DNA of 59,032 bases from an uncultured delta proteobacterium (GTDB lineage: Bacteria; Myxococcota_A; Polyangia; Polyangiales; Polyangiaceae): assembly GCA_903906315.1 (NCBI GenBank), contig CAIVJW010000281.1, positions 1 through 59,032 of the forward strand, in the 5' to 3' direction. Positions within the stretch are counted from its first letter, which is position 1. Each line of letters begins with the position of its first letter. Below are positions 1 to 8,913 of the stretch, in pieces. The notes under the pieces are model-generated. The model saw only the letters and a list, made by a program, of their open reading frames with translations. It did no database searches and was not told where the DNA came from. The translations under genes and the position numbers were made by a program.

Positions 1-351
1 GCCACCGACGCCACCGACGCCGCCCGTGCCACCGACGCCACCGACGCCGCCCGTGCCACCGACGCCACCGACGCCGCCCGTGCCACCGACGCCACCGACG
101 CCGCCCGTACCCTGGCCGCCCATGCCGCCGTTGCCCCCACCGCCGTGCCCGCCGGCGGCGGTGAGCCCGGCGCCCCCCGTACCCGACCCGCCGGTCGCAG
201 CGCCACCGGCACCCGAGCCGCCGACGCCGGGCCCGCTTGCGCCGGAACCGTTCGGGGACACGCCCGTCCCGTCGGCCGACAGCGAGCAGCCAGCGAGCAG
301 CAAGACCACGACGCCCGCACACGCCCACGACGACGAAGCGCACAACCGCAT
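1..351 (-). CDS. Gly-rich lipoprotein, N-terminal part (cut by window edge)
   Basis: Reading leftwards from an ATG at 349-351, the frame stays open to the first base of the window, so only 117 residues are visible and the C-terminus is missing. The protein begins with a basic N-terminus and a hydrophobic stretch ending in the lipobox LLAGC, so Cys22 should be lipidated and the protein exported to the envelope. The rest is a Ser/Gly/Ala linker that passes into a nine-residue repeat of the type TGGVGGVGG. Such linkers are common in myxobacterial lipoproteins and usually join the lipid anchor to a folded domain, which lies outside this window. It is divergent from the polymerase gene that starts near 590. 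Function unknown; the call as an exported lipoprotein is good, the role is not known. Confidence 0.75.
   Translation of the reverse strand, partial: MRLCASSSWACAGVVVLLLAGCSLSADGTGVSPNGSGASGPGVGGSGAGGAATGGSGTGGAGLTAAGGHGGGGNGGMGGQGTGGVGGVGGTGGVGGVGGTGGVGGVGGTGGVGGVGG
2..109. repeat. 27-bp tandem repeat, four copies
   Basis: Four successive 27-bp units (2-28, 29-55, 56-82, 83-109), each made of two CCACCGACG blocks and one CCGCCCGTG block, the last ending in A. The unit encodes nine residues (Thr-Gly-Gly-Val type) of the minus-strand lipoprotein linker. The array reaches the window edge, so the true copy number is unknown. Confidence 0.9.
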
Positions 352-591
352 GAGACCACCCTACCACGGTGCACCGGGCGACCGGTACGGGTCGCAGCCG
401 ACGCGAACGCATGGGGCCCGAGGTCGCTACCCGCCGCCGCTCGCACTTGATACGGTGGAAACAGACGATGGGAGCCTGGGTGCTGGCCTGAGTCGGCGGG
501 AGCCGCTCGCCCTGAACGAGCGCGCGCTTCCGGTCCTCACTTCGACGGGCTACCGCGCTTCTCGGCCGGCTGAGCCTCGCGCGTGGTTCTG

Positions 592-3258
592 ATGTCGCGT
601 TCCGCTTCGCCCCTCCACGACGCCTCGGCGGCACGCCCTTTGGCGTCGCCCCGGCCACGCCAACAGGAACGCGGCGGCTTCGCTGGTGCCGACGAGAAAG
701 GGCTCCAGAGCGCGCTGACCTCGCGCCTCCTCTCGGCAATCGTCGTCGGGTCCGTGCTGGCCATCGGCACGGTGCACGTGCGCGTCCTGCTCATGGTCGC
801 CACAGTGACGTTCGCGACCCTAGCGCTCGCGTTCTCCCGCAGCAGCGGGTACCGCGCTCGCCTCGCGCTACCGTGGCCCGCCGCGGTATGCTTCGCGCTC
901 GCCGCGTACTGCCTACTGCAGGCAGCGCCGATGCCCATCGCTTGGCTCCGGACGATCGCTCCTGCGAACGCCGACGTCTGGGACCGTTGCCTGCTGCCGT
1001 TCGGGGAGCAAGGCCCGAGCTGGGCCCCCGTCTCCCTGGACCCTGGCGCCTCGTTGGTCGAAGCGCTCAAGTGGGCCACGTATGCCGCCGTATTCACGGT
1101 GTCCGTGCACGTGGCAGCTGCCCGCGGAGCGACCTACGGCGTCGCAACGGTGTTCTTCGCGGCGCTCGCCGCGGCGCTCGTCACCCTCGCGCACGGGCTC
1201 GCCGGCGCGACGGCGGTCTACGGGCTGTACTCACCCACCTTCGCGCTCGCGCCCTGGCACATCGGTCCGCTGCTGAACGGCAACAACCTGGCCGGCTACC
1301 TGAACCTCGGGGCGCTGGCAGGCACGGGCCTCCTCATCGCCCGCCGCCCGACGCTACCCAGATGGGCGCTCGCTCCGGCCATTGCGACCATCATAGGCGT
1401 CGAGATCACCTCCGCCTCGCGTGGCGGCGTGCTCTCGCTCCCCGTCGGGCTCGTCACCGTCGCGCTGCTGGTCCGGCCCAACAGGCGCGCGGAGCCGGCG
1501 ACCGTACGCGCTACGAGCTCGGTCATTCTCCTCACTGCAGCAGGCGGCACTCTCCTCGCCGGGCTGGGTGGGACCTACGGCGTGTGGTCGGAGCTATCCG
1601 AGAGAAGCCTGCTGAAGGTGTCGATGCTCACATGGGCGAAGCCCCTGGTCGGCGACCATCCGTTGCTCGGCATCGGGCGCGGCGCCTTCGAGAGCGTGTT
1701 CCCGCTCTACCGCCAACACCCCGGGAACGTCGTGTTCACCCACGCGGAGAACTTCCCGGCGCAGTGGGCAGCAGAGTGGGGGATCCCCGTCGCGCTCGCC
1801 GCCCTCGGCGCCTTCGCGTGGGCGATGGCGCCGCGTCGAATGGGCATACGGCACAGCGCCATCGCCGCCGGCGCCTGGGTCGGCGTAGTGGTCGTCCTGG
1901 CGCAGAACCTCTTCGACTTGGCGCTCGAGGTCCCCGGCGTGTGCATCGCGCTGGCCGCGACCCTCGGCTCGCTTTGGGGAGAATCCCATCGTTCCCGACA
2001 ATCCGCAACGGTGGAGCAGCGCGTCCTGTCCTCGACGCAATCGAGCGCAGCGGCCGCAGGCGCCATGGCTGCGGGCCTCGGCCTCGTTGGAGGCGCGGCT
2101 CAGCTCGGAATGCACGACGTCGGGTCGGAGCGCACACACTTCCAGGAGGCGCTCGCGGCGCCACCGCAAGCCGTGCGAGCGTCCGCGAGTTCGCTGCGCG
2201 ACGAGCTCCGGCGATCCATGATGCGACACCCCGCGGAATCGTACTTCCCGCTCGTCGGCGCGCTCCTCGCCCACCGCGTCGGCGGTGGGAACCCGATGCT
2301 TTGGCTTCAGCGGAGCCTCGAGCGCGCTCCCGTGAACGGCCGCGCACACCTCCTGCTCGCGGAAGTGCTGGCCGCCCGAGGCGCGCGCCAACAGGCGCTG
2401 GCCGAGCTCCGCCGCTGCGCGCTGGACGACGACGCGCTGGTCACGCGAGCCGCTGCCGCCGCTACCCGCCATGCCCGTACGTTCGAGGACCTGCTGCAGG
2501 CGGTGCCGGACGGTCGAGCCGGCGCGGCCATGCTCGCTGCCGTCGGCGCCACCCTCGCGACCGAGCCCGCCGCCGAGGAGCTGCGCGCTCGCTCCGACCG
2601 CGAGGCGATTTTCCGTGACCCCTCGCTGCTCGACCCCCGAATCCGGGAAGCCGACGCGAAGATCCGGGCCATCGCGAGCCGCACGAGCGCCGGCTGCGCG
2701 GACCGCAAGGTTTGTCGGGCTGAAATCCTCGCCCAGGCGGACGCAATCGCGGCCATCGTCCCAGACCGGTCCGTTGCAACCCAGATCCGCGCCAGGCTCC
2801 TCGCGGCCGACGGCAACGCGACAGAAGCCGTACGATTGCTCGCCGCCACGTGCAACCAGGCGTCCGACCGGGTCCCCTGCCTCGCGGTCCGGGTCCAGGC
2901 GGCCGCGCAGGTCAAGGCACCGGAGCTGCTCGACGCCGCATCGAAGGACTTGCTCTCCGCCGTATGCATGTCCGCTGTCGTCTGCGCCGAGAATGCGTCG
3001 TGGCTTGCGAGCCTCCGCCAGGAGCGCGGTGAGCGCGGCGCAGCCGTCGCGCTGCTCGAGAGAGCCGCGCGAGAAAGCCCGTCGAACGACGCGCGCTGGA
3101 TGGCCCTCGCGACCGCAGCAAGCGCGGCTGGCGCTCACGCGCGTGCGCTCGAGGCGCTCGAAGCGGTGGCGCGGCTCCGCGGCACGGTCGACCCCGACCT
3201 CCGAAAGCGAATCGACGCCGCGCGCGACGCCGCGATGGCTGGCCTACTCACCCCGTGA
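592..3258 (+). CDS. O-antigen polymerase/ligase-like membrane protein with TPR-like tail
   Basis: The first 470 or so residues are strongly hydrophobic with about ten to twelve likely membrane segments. Residues 384-397 carry the pattern HxxNxxxQxxxExG (HAENFPAQWAAEWG), the periplasmic signature of the Wzy_C/WaaL family, which polymerises or transfers lipid-linked polysaccharide. The last 400 residues are soluble, Ala/Leu/Arg-rich helical repeats resembling TPRs, with several paired cysteines. About 888 residues is long for the family (usually 400-450); the tail explains the difference. The start is taken as ATG 592; an in-frame GTG at 583 would add three residues. No strong Shine-Dalgarno is visible. 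The gene lies 147 bp before the Wzc-like gene, so it is probably the polymerase or ligase for this locus. The EpsG-type protein at 24948-26018 is a second candidate polymerase. Confidence 0.85.
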   Translation: MSRSASPLHDASAARPLASPRPRQQERGGFAGADEKGLQSALTSRLLSAIVVGSVLAIGTVHVRVLLMVATVTFATLALAFSRSSGYRARLALPWPAAVCFALAAYCLLQAAPMPIAWLRTIAPANADVWDRCLLPFGEQGPSWAPVSLDPGASLVEALKWATYAAVFTVSVHVAAARGATYGVATVFFAALAAALVTLAHGLAGATAVYGLYSPTFALAPWHIGPLLNGNNLAGYLNLGALAGTGLLIARRPTLPRWALAPAIATIIGVEITSASRGGVLSLPVGLVTVALLVRPNRRAEPATVRATSSVILLTAAGGTLLAGLGGTYGVWSELSERSLLKVSMLTWAKPLVGDHPLLGIGRGAFESVFPLYRQHPGNVVFTHAENFPAQWAAEWGIPVALAALGAFAWAMAPRRMGIRHSAIAAGAWVGVVVVLAQNLFDLALEVPGVCIALAATLGSLWGESHRSRQSATVEQRVLSSTQSSAAAAGAMAAGLGLVGGAAQLGMHDVGSERTHFQEALAAPPQAVRASASSLRDELRRSMMRHPAESYFPLVGALLAHRVGGGNPMLWLQRSLERAPVNGRAHLLLAEVLAARGARQQALAELRRCALDDDALVTRAAAAATRHARTFEDLLQAVPDGRAGAAMLAAVGATLATEPAAEELRARSDREAIFRDPSLLDPRIREADAKIRAIASRTSAGCADRKVCRAEILAQADAIAAIVPDRSVATQIRARLLAADGNATEAVRLLAATCNQASDRVPCLAVRVQAAAQVKAPELLDAASKDLLSAVCMSAVVCAENASWLASLRQERGERGAAVALLERAARESPSNDARWMALATAASAAGAHARALEALEAVARLRGTVDPDLRKRIDAARDAAMAGLLTP

Positions 3259-3263
3259 GACGG

Positions 3264-3288
3264 AGCGCCCCCGATGTTCTCGGGCGCT
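3264..3288 (+). terminator. hairpin after the polymerase/ligase gene
   Basis: AGCGCCC at 3264-3270 pairs with GGGCGCT at 3282-3288 around an 11-nt loop, six bases after the stop codon. No T-run follows, so it could be a Rho-assisted terminator, an mRNA-stabilising stem or a partial attenuator before the Wzc-like gene. Confidence 0.4.
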
Positions 3289-3405
3289 TGACGCGCTCGG
3301 CGCGGCCGCCTACGCGAGCCGCCCCCCCCGGGTGAATAGCCGTAACGTGCCGCGCAACCCACGCCCTGGGGAGCAATTCGACAGCCCGCCCGCCCCGACC
3401 CGATC

Positions 3406-5742
3406 ATGAAGAACGCCGAGCCGACAGCGGTCGCACCGCTCCCCAATCGCGCGCTGACGTCGAAGAGCACGTTCCAGCCGCCTTCCGTGGCGACGATGTG
3501 GCGCGCCCTGCGGAAGCACTGGACGGTCGCGATAGCCACCACCGTCTTCGTCATGCTTGCGGTGGCTTTCTACACGCTCGGACAGACCAAGATCTATCGC
3601 TCCACGGCCACGATCCAGATCGACCCAAGCGCCCCCCAACCCCTGGGCAAGGGTGTGCAGACGGTCGTCGACATGGGCGCCGGCGACTACGTAGCCAACA
3701 GGCAATATTTGGAGACGCAGTACAAGATCATCACGTCCAAGCGCCTAGCGACGGCCGTGGTCGAGCGGCTCGGCCTCCACAACGACGCAGCATTCCTGCG
3801 CAACGTCCCGCCCCGCGCCGACCTGCCGCCGGAGTCCGTCTCCGTCGACCGGGCGACCGAGCGCCTCCGTGAGAGAATCCTCGTCGAGCCCGTCAAGGAC
3901 AGCCGGCTCGCCCTCGTGAAGTTCGAGGACGCGAGCCCCGAGCGTGCCCAGCGCGTTCTTTCGGCCCTCGTGGATACCTACATCTCGCAGAACCTCGACG
4001 ACACGCTCGCCTCGGTCAACTCCGCGGTCGACTGGCTCCGATCCCAGCTCGACAAGCTGCGCGGCGATCTCGAAACGAGCGAGATGGCGCTCCACCAGTT
4101 CAAAGAGCAGCAGAACTTGCTGGCCCTGGAGGTCGACGACCAGTCGAACCTCCTCCGCGAGGAGATCCGCCAGCTTGGCGCAGCCCTCACCGTGATCCGC
4201 ACCAGACGGGAGGAGCTCTCCGCCAAGCGCTCAGAACTACTCAAGATCCCGGCCGACGACCCTCGCAACCTCTCCGCGGTCGAGCTGCTCCACAGCCCGT
4301 TGCTCCCCCAGCTGCGACAACACTACGAGGAAGCCGTCCGTGAGCGCGACCAGCTCCTCGGACTTGACAAGGGCAAGAACCACGTCGACGTCCGCCGCGC
4401 CGAGAACGCTCTTCAGGCGGCGAAAGCGGCCGTGCTCGCCGAGATCAAGAACGTCCAGGGCGCCGCCAACCACGAGCTTCACGCGGTGCAGACCCAGGAA
4501 GGCGGCCTCCTCGGGCTCCTCGCGGTAGCGCAACGCCGCGCGATCGAACTGAACTTGCTCGAGATACAGTACGCACGCCTCAAGCGCGCCCGCGAGAACA
4601 ACGACAAGCTCTACTCGATGGTGCTCGAGCGCACAAAGGAAACCGATCTGCAGCGCTTGTTGCGCGTCAACAATATCCGCATCGTCGACCAGCCGGATCT
4701 GCCGCACGTCCCGGTGAAGCCCAGGGTCGCGCTGATGACCTTGCTGGCGATCATTGCCGGCCTGGTGTCCGGGCTCGGCGTCTCCGTCGGCCTCGTCGCC
4801 CTCGACCGCACGATCAAGACGCCCGAGGACATCGAGCTGGAGTTTGGCGAGACGTGCCTCGGCATTCTACCGATGCTTACGACGTCGAGCGCAAAGACCG
4901 GGTACTACGCCTATGGACGGCGCAAGCGACGAGACGCGCGGGCGCCCCAGTCGGCCAAGATCACGCCCGAGCTCGTCGTGCATGAGGCTCCCGGCAGCAA
5001 CGTCGCGGAGGCCGCACGTGCCATCCGCACCAACCTGATGTTCATGTCGCCCGACAATCCCATTCGGACGCTGCTCGTCACCAGCGCAAATCCGTCCGAG
5101 GGGAAGACCACAGTCGCGTGCTGCATCGCAGTCGCGATCGCGGGCGCCGGACACCGCACGCTCCTGGTCGACTGCGACCTTCGCAAGCCACGAATCCATC
5201 GCGTCTTCGGCAAGTCCGGGGAAAGGGGCCTGACGACTGCGCTCCTCGACGACACTGCGCTCGACCGGGCCATCGTGGAGACCGTCGTCCCGAACCTCTT
5301 TCTCCTGCCTGCAGGCCCGACGCCGCCCAACCCCGCCGACCTGATGCACAGCGAGCGCTTCCGGACCCTCATCGCGGAGCTTCGCAACCGCTTCGATCGC
5401 GTCGTCATCGACAGCTCCCCCATCGCTCCGGTCACGGACGCCACGATCGTGTCGGCCTACGTCGACGCCACGCTGCTCGTCGTCCGTGCCTTCACGACGC
5501 GCAAGGAGAACGCGCGGCACGCGCTGCGCGCGCTCCTCGACATCGGCAGCAAGACGGCGGGCGTCGTCCTCAACGCGGTAGACTTCGCCCGGCACGAATA
5601 CAAGTACGCGACTTACTACGGCCGCTACGGCTACGGCACCCCGTACGGGGCGACGCCCGAAGACGCGGCCAAAGCGGGTGCAGCGGCGTCGGCCGCCAAG
5701 CAAGACGAGCCGCCGACCGACGCCCCCAGCGCCTCGCCCTGA
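3406..5742 (+). CDS. Wzc-like polysaccharide co-polymerase / BY-type tyrosine kinase
   Basis: A 778-residue fusion of a chain-length determinant (Wzz domain) and a cytoplasmic tyrosine autokinase. A membrane segment lies near residues 39-60 and a second near 445-470; the periplasmic part between them has long predicted coiled coils and a GNVR-like end. The kinase shows Walker A with GKT at 566-568, Walker A' LLVDCD at 586-591 and Walker B VVIDSSP at 666-672. Residues 732-747 contain a cluster of seven tyrosines, the usual autophosphorylation site of BY-kinases. Such proteins control chain length and assembly of Wzx/Wzy-dependent capsules and exopolysaccharides. It follows the polymerase/ligase gene on the same strand. 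No cognate phosphatase or outer-membrane export (Wza/OPX) protein is present in the window. Confidence 0.95.
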   Translation: MKNAEPTAVAPLPNRALTSKSTFQPPSVATMWRALRKHWTVAIATTVFVMLAVAFYTLGQTKIYRSTATIQIDPSAPQPLGKGVQTVVDMGAGDYVANRQYLETQYKIITSKRLATAVVERLGLHNDAAFLRNVPPRADLPPESVSVDRATERLRERILVEPVKDSRLALVKFEDASPERAQRVLSALVDTYISQNLDDTLASVNSAVDWLRSQLDKLRGDLETSEMALHQFKEQQNLLALEVDDQSNLLREEIRQLGAALTVIRTRREELSAKRSELLKIPADDPRNLSAVELLHSPLLPQLRQHYEEAVRERDQLLGLDKGKNHVDVRRAENALQAAKAAVLAEIKNVQGAANHELHAVQTQEGGLLGLLAVAQRRAIELNLLEIQYARLKRARENNDKLYSMVLERTKETDLQRLLRVNNIRIVDQPDLPHVPVKPRVALMTLLAIIAGLVSGLGVSVGLVALDRTIKTPEDIELEFGETCLGILPMLTTSSAKTGYYAYGRRKRRDARAPQSAKITPELVVHEAPGSNVAEAARAIRTNLMFMSPDNPIRTLLVTSANPSEGKTTVACCIAVAIAGAGHRTLLVDCDLRKPRIHRVFGKSGERGLTTALLDDTALDRAIVETVVPNLFLLPAGPTPPNPADLMHSERFRTLIAELRNRFDRVVIDSSPIAPVTDATIVSAYVDATLLVVRAFTTRKENARHALRALLDIGSKTAGVVLNAVDFARHEYKYATYYGRYGYGTPYGATPEDAAKAGAAASAAKQDEPPTDAPSASP

Positions 5743-5990
5743 CGGCCGAGCCGCCGAGCCGCCACGGCAGCGCCAGCACGACCGCTGGGACGAGAGCGCA
5801 GCACGCAGGCGCCGAGCCCGATCGTGATCAACGGCGCCCCCTGACCACACGACCGACGCTCAGACACCCAGCGGGCCGATCGGTCCGCGCGTTCGCCTCC
5901 CCGCCGTCCATCCGCCGCCGCCCCCCCGCACGGCGCCGGATCCAACTGATTTCGGCGTGATCAGGTCAGCGCGACCGAGCGTGGAGGCTG

Positions 5991-6779
5991 TCAGCGCGAG
6001 TAGCCCAGAATGTGATAGACGAACCCGCCGGCGAGCTCGCGCAGCGCCCAGGTGCTCTGAGCGAGGAACCCGGCACGGGGCGCCCAGCTCGCGTCGTGCC
6101 GCGCTGGATCATAGGACCGGAAGTCGACTGGAAGCGCGTCCACCTGGAGCCCGACGGCTCGGTAGCACCCGAGCGCGCGTGCCATGTGGAACGCGCTCGT
6201 GACCACGACGAGACGCGACCAGCCGCGCTCACCAGCGATCCGGCTAGTCTCAATCGCATTCTCCCGAGTATTCAGGGCATTCCGGTCGACGACGATCCGA
6301 TCTCGGCCAATGCCCCAAACCACCAGCTGGTCGGCGATAACCGCCGCCTCGACGACCTCCGCCGTCCGATCCGCCGGCCCGCCCGACACCACGACGAACC
6401 GCGCGCGCTGCTCCCGGAGTAGGTCGAACGCGACGATCACGCGTTCGAATGAATCATTGTACGACCGCACCCCTCGATCGCCGGTCGGCCGGTCATCCAC
6501 CACGCCGGCGAGCAGCAACACGGCGTCGTACGTCTCGCCACCACGAAACGTGTGAGCAGCCCGAATCTCGAGCGACCGAATGAGCCCATTGGCGACCGGA
6601 CCGAGGGAGAATAGCGTTACGACGAGCAGAGCCGCGCCCAGCGCGCGCTGAGCAAGCCATGGGCGACGCTTCCAGGCCACGAGCGCAAGGATGAGCAGGG
6701 TCAGCCCCCACGAAAGTGGGCTGAGCGCGAGATCGAGCGTCTTTGACAGCAGAAAGAACACGCCTTCCTGATAGCGCAC
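5991..6779 (-). CDS. DUF218 (YdcF/SanA/ElyC-like) membrane protein
   Basis: A 262-residue protein with two N-terminal membrane segments (about residues 15-35 and 45-65) followed by a soluble DUF218 domain. Family landmarks visible are the first strand VLLLAG, VVVSGGP, the NTRENA motif and VTSAFHMARA. In E. coli the relatives SanA, YdcF and ElyC are envelope proteins linked to cell-wall integrity or lipid-carrier metabolism; the biochemical reaction is unsettled. It is divergent from the glycosyltransferase operon starting at 6915 and convergent with the Wzc-like gene, so it is probably transcribed alone. A role in surface polysaccharide assembly is an inference from position only. Confidence 0.85.
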   Translation of the reverse strand: MRYQEGVFFLLSKTLDLALSPLSWGLTLLILALVAWKRRPWLAQRALGAALLVVTLFSLGPVANGLIRSLEIRAAHTFRGGETYDAVLLLAGVVDDRPTGDRGVRSYNDSFERVIVAFDLLREQRARFVVVSGGPADRTAEVVEAAVIADQLVVWGIGRDRIVVDRNALNTRENAIETSRIAGERGWSRLVVVTSAFHMARALGCYRAVGLQVDALPVDFRSYDPARHDASWAPRAGFLAQSTWALRELAGGFVYHILGYSR

Positions 6780-6834
6780 TTTGGTACCGCCGGCTCGGAG
6801 CCCCTTACCGAGGCCCGCCAGCGCGCTGCGGGGA

Positions 6835-6864
6835 TTGCATCAAGACCACCCTTCGGGGTATCCT
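6835..6864 (+). promoter_or_regulatory. possible sigma-70-type promoter for the glycosyltransferase-flippase operon
   Basis: TTGCAT at 6835-6840 and TATCCT at 6859-6864 are separated by 18 bp, about 50 bp before the ATG at 6915 and in the divergent gap between 6779 and 6915. The match to the consensus is partial, so this is only a candidate. Confidence 0.25.
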
Positions 6865-6914
6865 GTACGCAACATGCTCCGCCCGACGCGCCGGGATCCC
6901 CCGGCCCAGCACCC

Positions 6915-8024
6915 GTGAAGATCCTGTTCCTGGTCAGCTCTCTGGGCGGGGGCGGCGCGGAGCGCGTCGCGACGACGTTGTCGAATGCCTGGGCAGACCG
7001 CGGCGCGGACGTGACACTGGTCACGACGTTCGCCGGCCAGGGAAAGCCATTTTGCGCTCTTCATCCCGCGATTCGTGTCTCCTCCCTCGGCAGTCCGCTG
7101 AAGCGAGACGCAAAGATTGGCGAACGCCGTGTGGTACGCCTTCTTCGGCTGCGAGCAATCGCCACCGAGGTGCGACCAGATGTCGTCATTTCGTTCCTGA
7201 CGAACGTCAACTTGGCCAACCTCGTCGCGACGACCGGAATGGGAGTGCCACGGATCGTCTTCGAGCGAAGCGACCCGGCGGCCCAGGCGCTTCCGCTCGG
7301 CACGCGGACGGCCTGCCGGCTGCTGTATCGTCACGCCGAGTGCGTTGCCGCCCAGACCGACCGAGCGGCGGATTCGATTCGCCGACTCTATCGAGTCCGG
7401 GCGCGCGTCGCCGTGATCCCCAACCCGATCCCGCCTGGAATCGAGGCCTGGACGGCCACCCCCGGCGCGGCCGTCGATCGCAAGTCGCTGCTCTACCTGG
7501 GCCGACTCGACCACGTGAAGCAAGTTGAACGTGCAATCGAAGCCTTCGGCGACATCTCGATTCGGCACACTGACTGGGATCTACAGATCCACGGCGACGG
7601 ACCCGAACGGCAGCGGCTCACCAGTCTCGTGGCGCGGCTTCGGCTGGGTGCTCGCGTCTTCATCCATGGCGCCACGACCGACCCGTGGAGGGTCATGGCG
7701 GGCGCTCACGCATTCGTCTCCACTTCGCGCCGAGAAGGCTTTCCGAACGCCATGCTGGAAGCAATGGCTGTCGGCCTGCCCTGCGTCGTCTCCGACTGCC
7801 CGAGCGGCCCGAGGGAGCTGAGTCGCGACGGCAAAGACGCCGTGCTCGTGCCTGGCGACGACCGAGCTGGGCTCCGAGACGCGCTCTCGGATCTCATGGG
7901 CGACGGCGCTCGGCGAGCGCAGCTCGGGGCATCGGCGCGCGAATCCGTTCTATCTCGATTCGGCCTGGATGCCATTTTGCGGTGCTGGGACGATGCGTTC
8001 GCGTCGCTCGGCGTCTGCGCATGA
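6915..8024 (+). CDS. GT4-family glycosyltransferase
   Basis: A 369-residue GT-B fold enzyme. The N-terminus MKILFLVSSLGGGGAERV is the acceptor-side Rossmann start typical of GT4 enzymes of the PglH/AmsD kind. The C-terminal half has the donor-site E-x7-E pattern at E274 (EGFPNAMLEAM, second Glu at 282). It should transfer a sugar from a nucleotide donor to the lipid-linked repeat unit on the cytoplasmic face of the inner membrane; donor and linkage cannot be read. First gene of a plus-strand operon that continues with the two transketolase subunits 64 bp downstream, the flippase and a GT2 enzyme. Confidence 0.9.
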   Translation: MKILFLVSSLGGGGAERVATTLSNAWADRGADVTLVTTFAGQGKPFCALHPAIRVSSLGSPLKRDAKIGERRVVRLLRLRAIATEVRPDVVISFLTNVNLANLVATTGMGVPRIVFERSDPAAQALPLGTRTACRLLYRHAECVAAQTDRAADSIRRLYRVRARVAVIPNPIPPGIEAWTATPGAAVDRKSLLYLGRLDHVKQVERAIEAFGDISIRHTDWDLQIHGDGPERQRLTSLVARLRLGARVFIHGATTDPWRVMAGAHAFVSTSRREGFPNAMLEAMAVGLPCVVSDCPSGPRELSRDGKDAVLVPGDDRAGLRDALSDLMGDGARRAQLGASARESVLSRFGLDAILRCWDDAFASLGVCA

Positions 8025-8088
8025 GGCCTGACCTCAGCGAGCCGCACGGCAGCCACGCCATTTCTACCCGGACGACCAGCGACACGAC

Positions 8089-8913
8089 ATGAACGACCTA
8101 GCCTCACGGACGCGAGATCTGGCCCACAGGGTTCGGGTCGACGTCCTGCGCATGGTGCACCGGGCGCGCGCCTCCCACGTCGGGAGTTGCCTCTCGTCCG
8201 CGGACATCCTCGCCGTCCTATACGGTGCCGTGATGCGGTTCGATCCGGCGGCTCCGACCACCCCGGACCGCGACCGCTTCATCCTCAGCAAGGGACACGC
8301 AGCTGCGGCAGTCTATTCAGTGCTCGCGCAGATCGGCTGCCTGGCCCACACGGATCTCGATGAGTACGGGAACGATGGCTCGCTCCTCATGACCCACGTC
8401 AGCCACAAGATCCGAGGCGTCGAGTTCTCCACAGGGTCACTCGGCCACGGCCTGCCGTTCGGTGTCGGCAAGGCGCTCGCCGCGAGGCGGCTGCACGCCG
8501 TCTGGCGAACCTTCGTGCTGATGAGCGACGGCGAGATGGACGAGGGCAGCAACTGGGAGGCTCTCATGTTCGCGGGCCATCACCGGCTCGACAACCTCGT
8601 CGCCGTGATCGACTACAACAAGCTGCAGAGCCTCGCATCCGTGAAGGCGACGCTCGACCTCGAACCGCTTTCCGCCAAGCTCGAGAGCTTCGGGTGGTCG
8701 GCGCGCGAGCTCGACGGCCACGACCACGCTGCGCTGCAAGAGGCCCTCAGTACGACCCCGTGGGCGCCGGGAAAGCCCTCGATCGTCATCGCGCATACGG
8801 TCAAGGGCAAAGGAGTGAGCTTCATGGAGAACAGAGTCGAGTGGCATTACAAGAGTCCCAGCGCGACTCAGCTCGACGAGGCGTTGGCAGAGCTCCGGTC
8901 TTCCCATGCGTAG
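8089..8913 (+). CDS. transketolase-like enzyme, N-terminal (TPP-binding) subunit
   Basis: 274 residues covering only the first domain of transketolase. The active-site segment SKGH is at 67-70 and the thiamine-diphosphate/Mg motif reads SDGEMDEGSN at 146-155, with a further Asn in VIDYN. The stop codon overlaps the next gene by 8 bp, so the two halves are translationally coupled and should form a heteromeric enzyme. Split transketolases of this kind occur in bacteria and archaea, sometimes inside surface-sugar loci. Placement between a glycosyltransferase and a flippase suggests a role in making an unusual ketose or a two-carbon-branched sugar rather than central metabolism, but this is inference; pentose-phosphate function cannot be excluded. 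Confidence 0.9.
   Translation: MNDLASRTRDLAHRVRVDVLRMVHRARASHVGSCLSSADILAVLYGAVMRFDPAAPTTPDRDRFILSKGHAAAAVYSVLAQIGCLAHTDLDEYGNDGSLLMTHVSHKIRGVEFSTGSLGHGLPFGVGKALAARRLHAVWRTFVLMSDGEMDEGSNWEALMFAGHHRLDNLVAVIDYNKLQSLASVKATLDLEPLSAKLESFGWSARELDGHDHAALQEALSTTPWAPGKPSIVIAHTVKGKGVSFMENRVEWHYKSPSATQLDEALAELRSSHA

Noticed and set aside
2-109. CRISPR-like array
   Set aside because: The 27-bp units follow each other without spacers and encode a regular peptide repeat.
26-592. Pro-rich plus-strand open frame at the left edge
   Set aside because: It is the reverse strand of a Gly-rich lipoprotein that has a lipobox and a proper start.
5743-5990. Possible small gene between the Wzc-like gene and the DUF218 gene
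   Set aside because: Open frames exist on both strands but none has a plausible start, motif or signal; only a CCGATCGG palindrome was noted.
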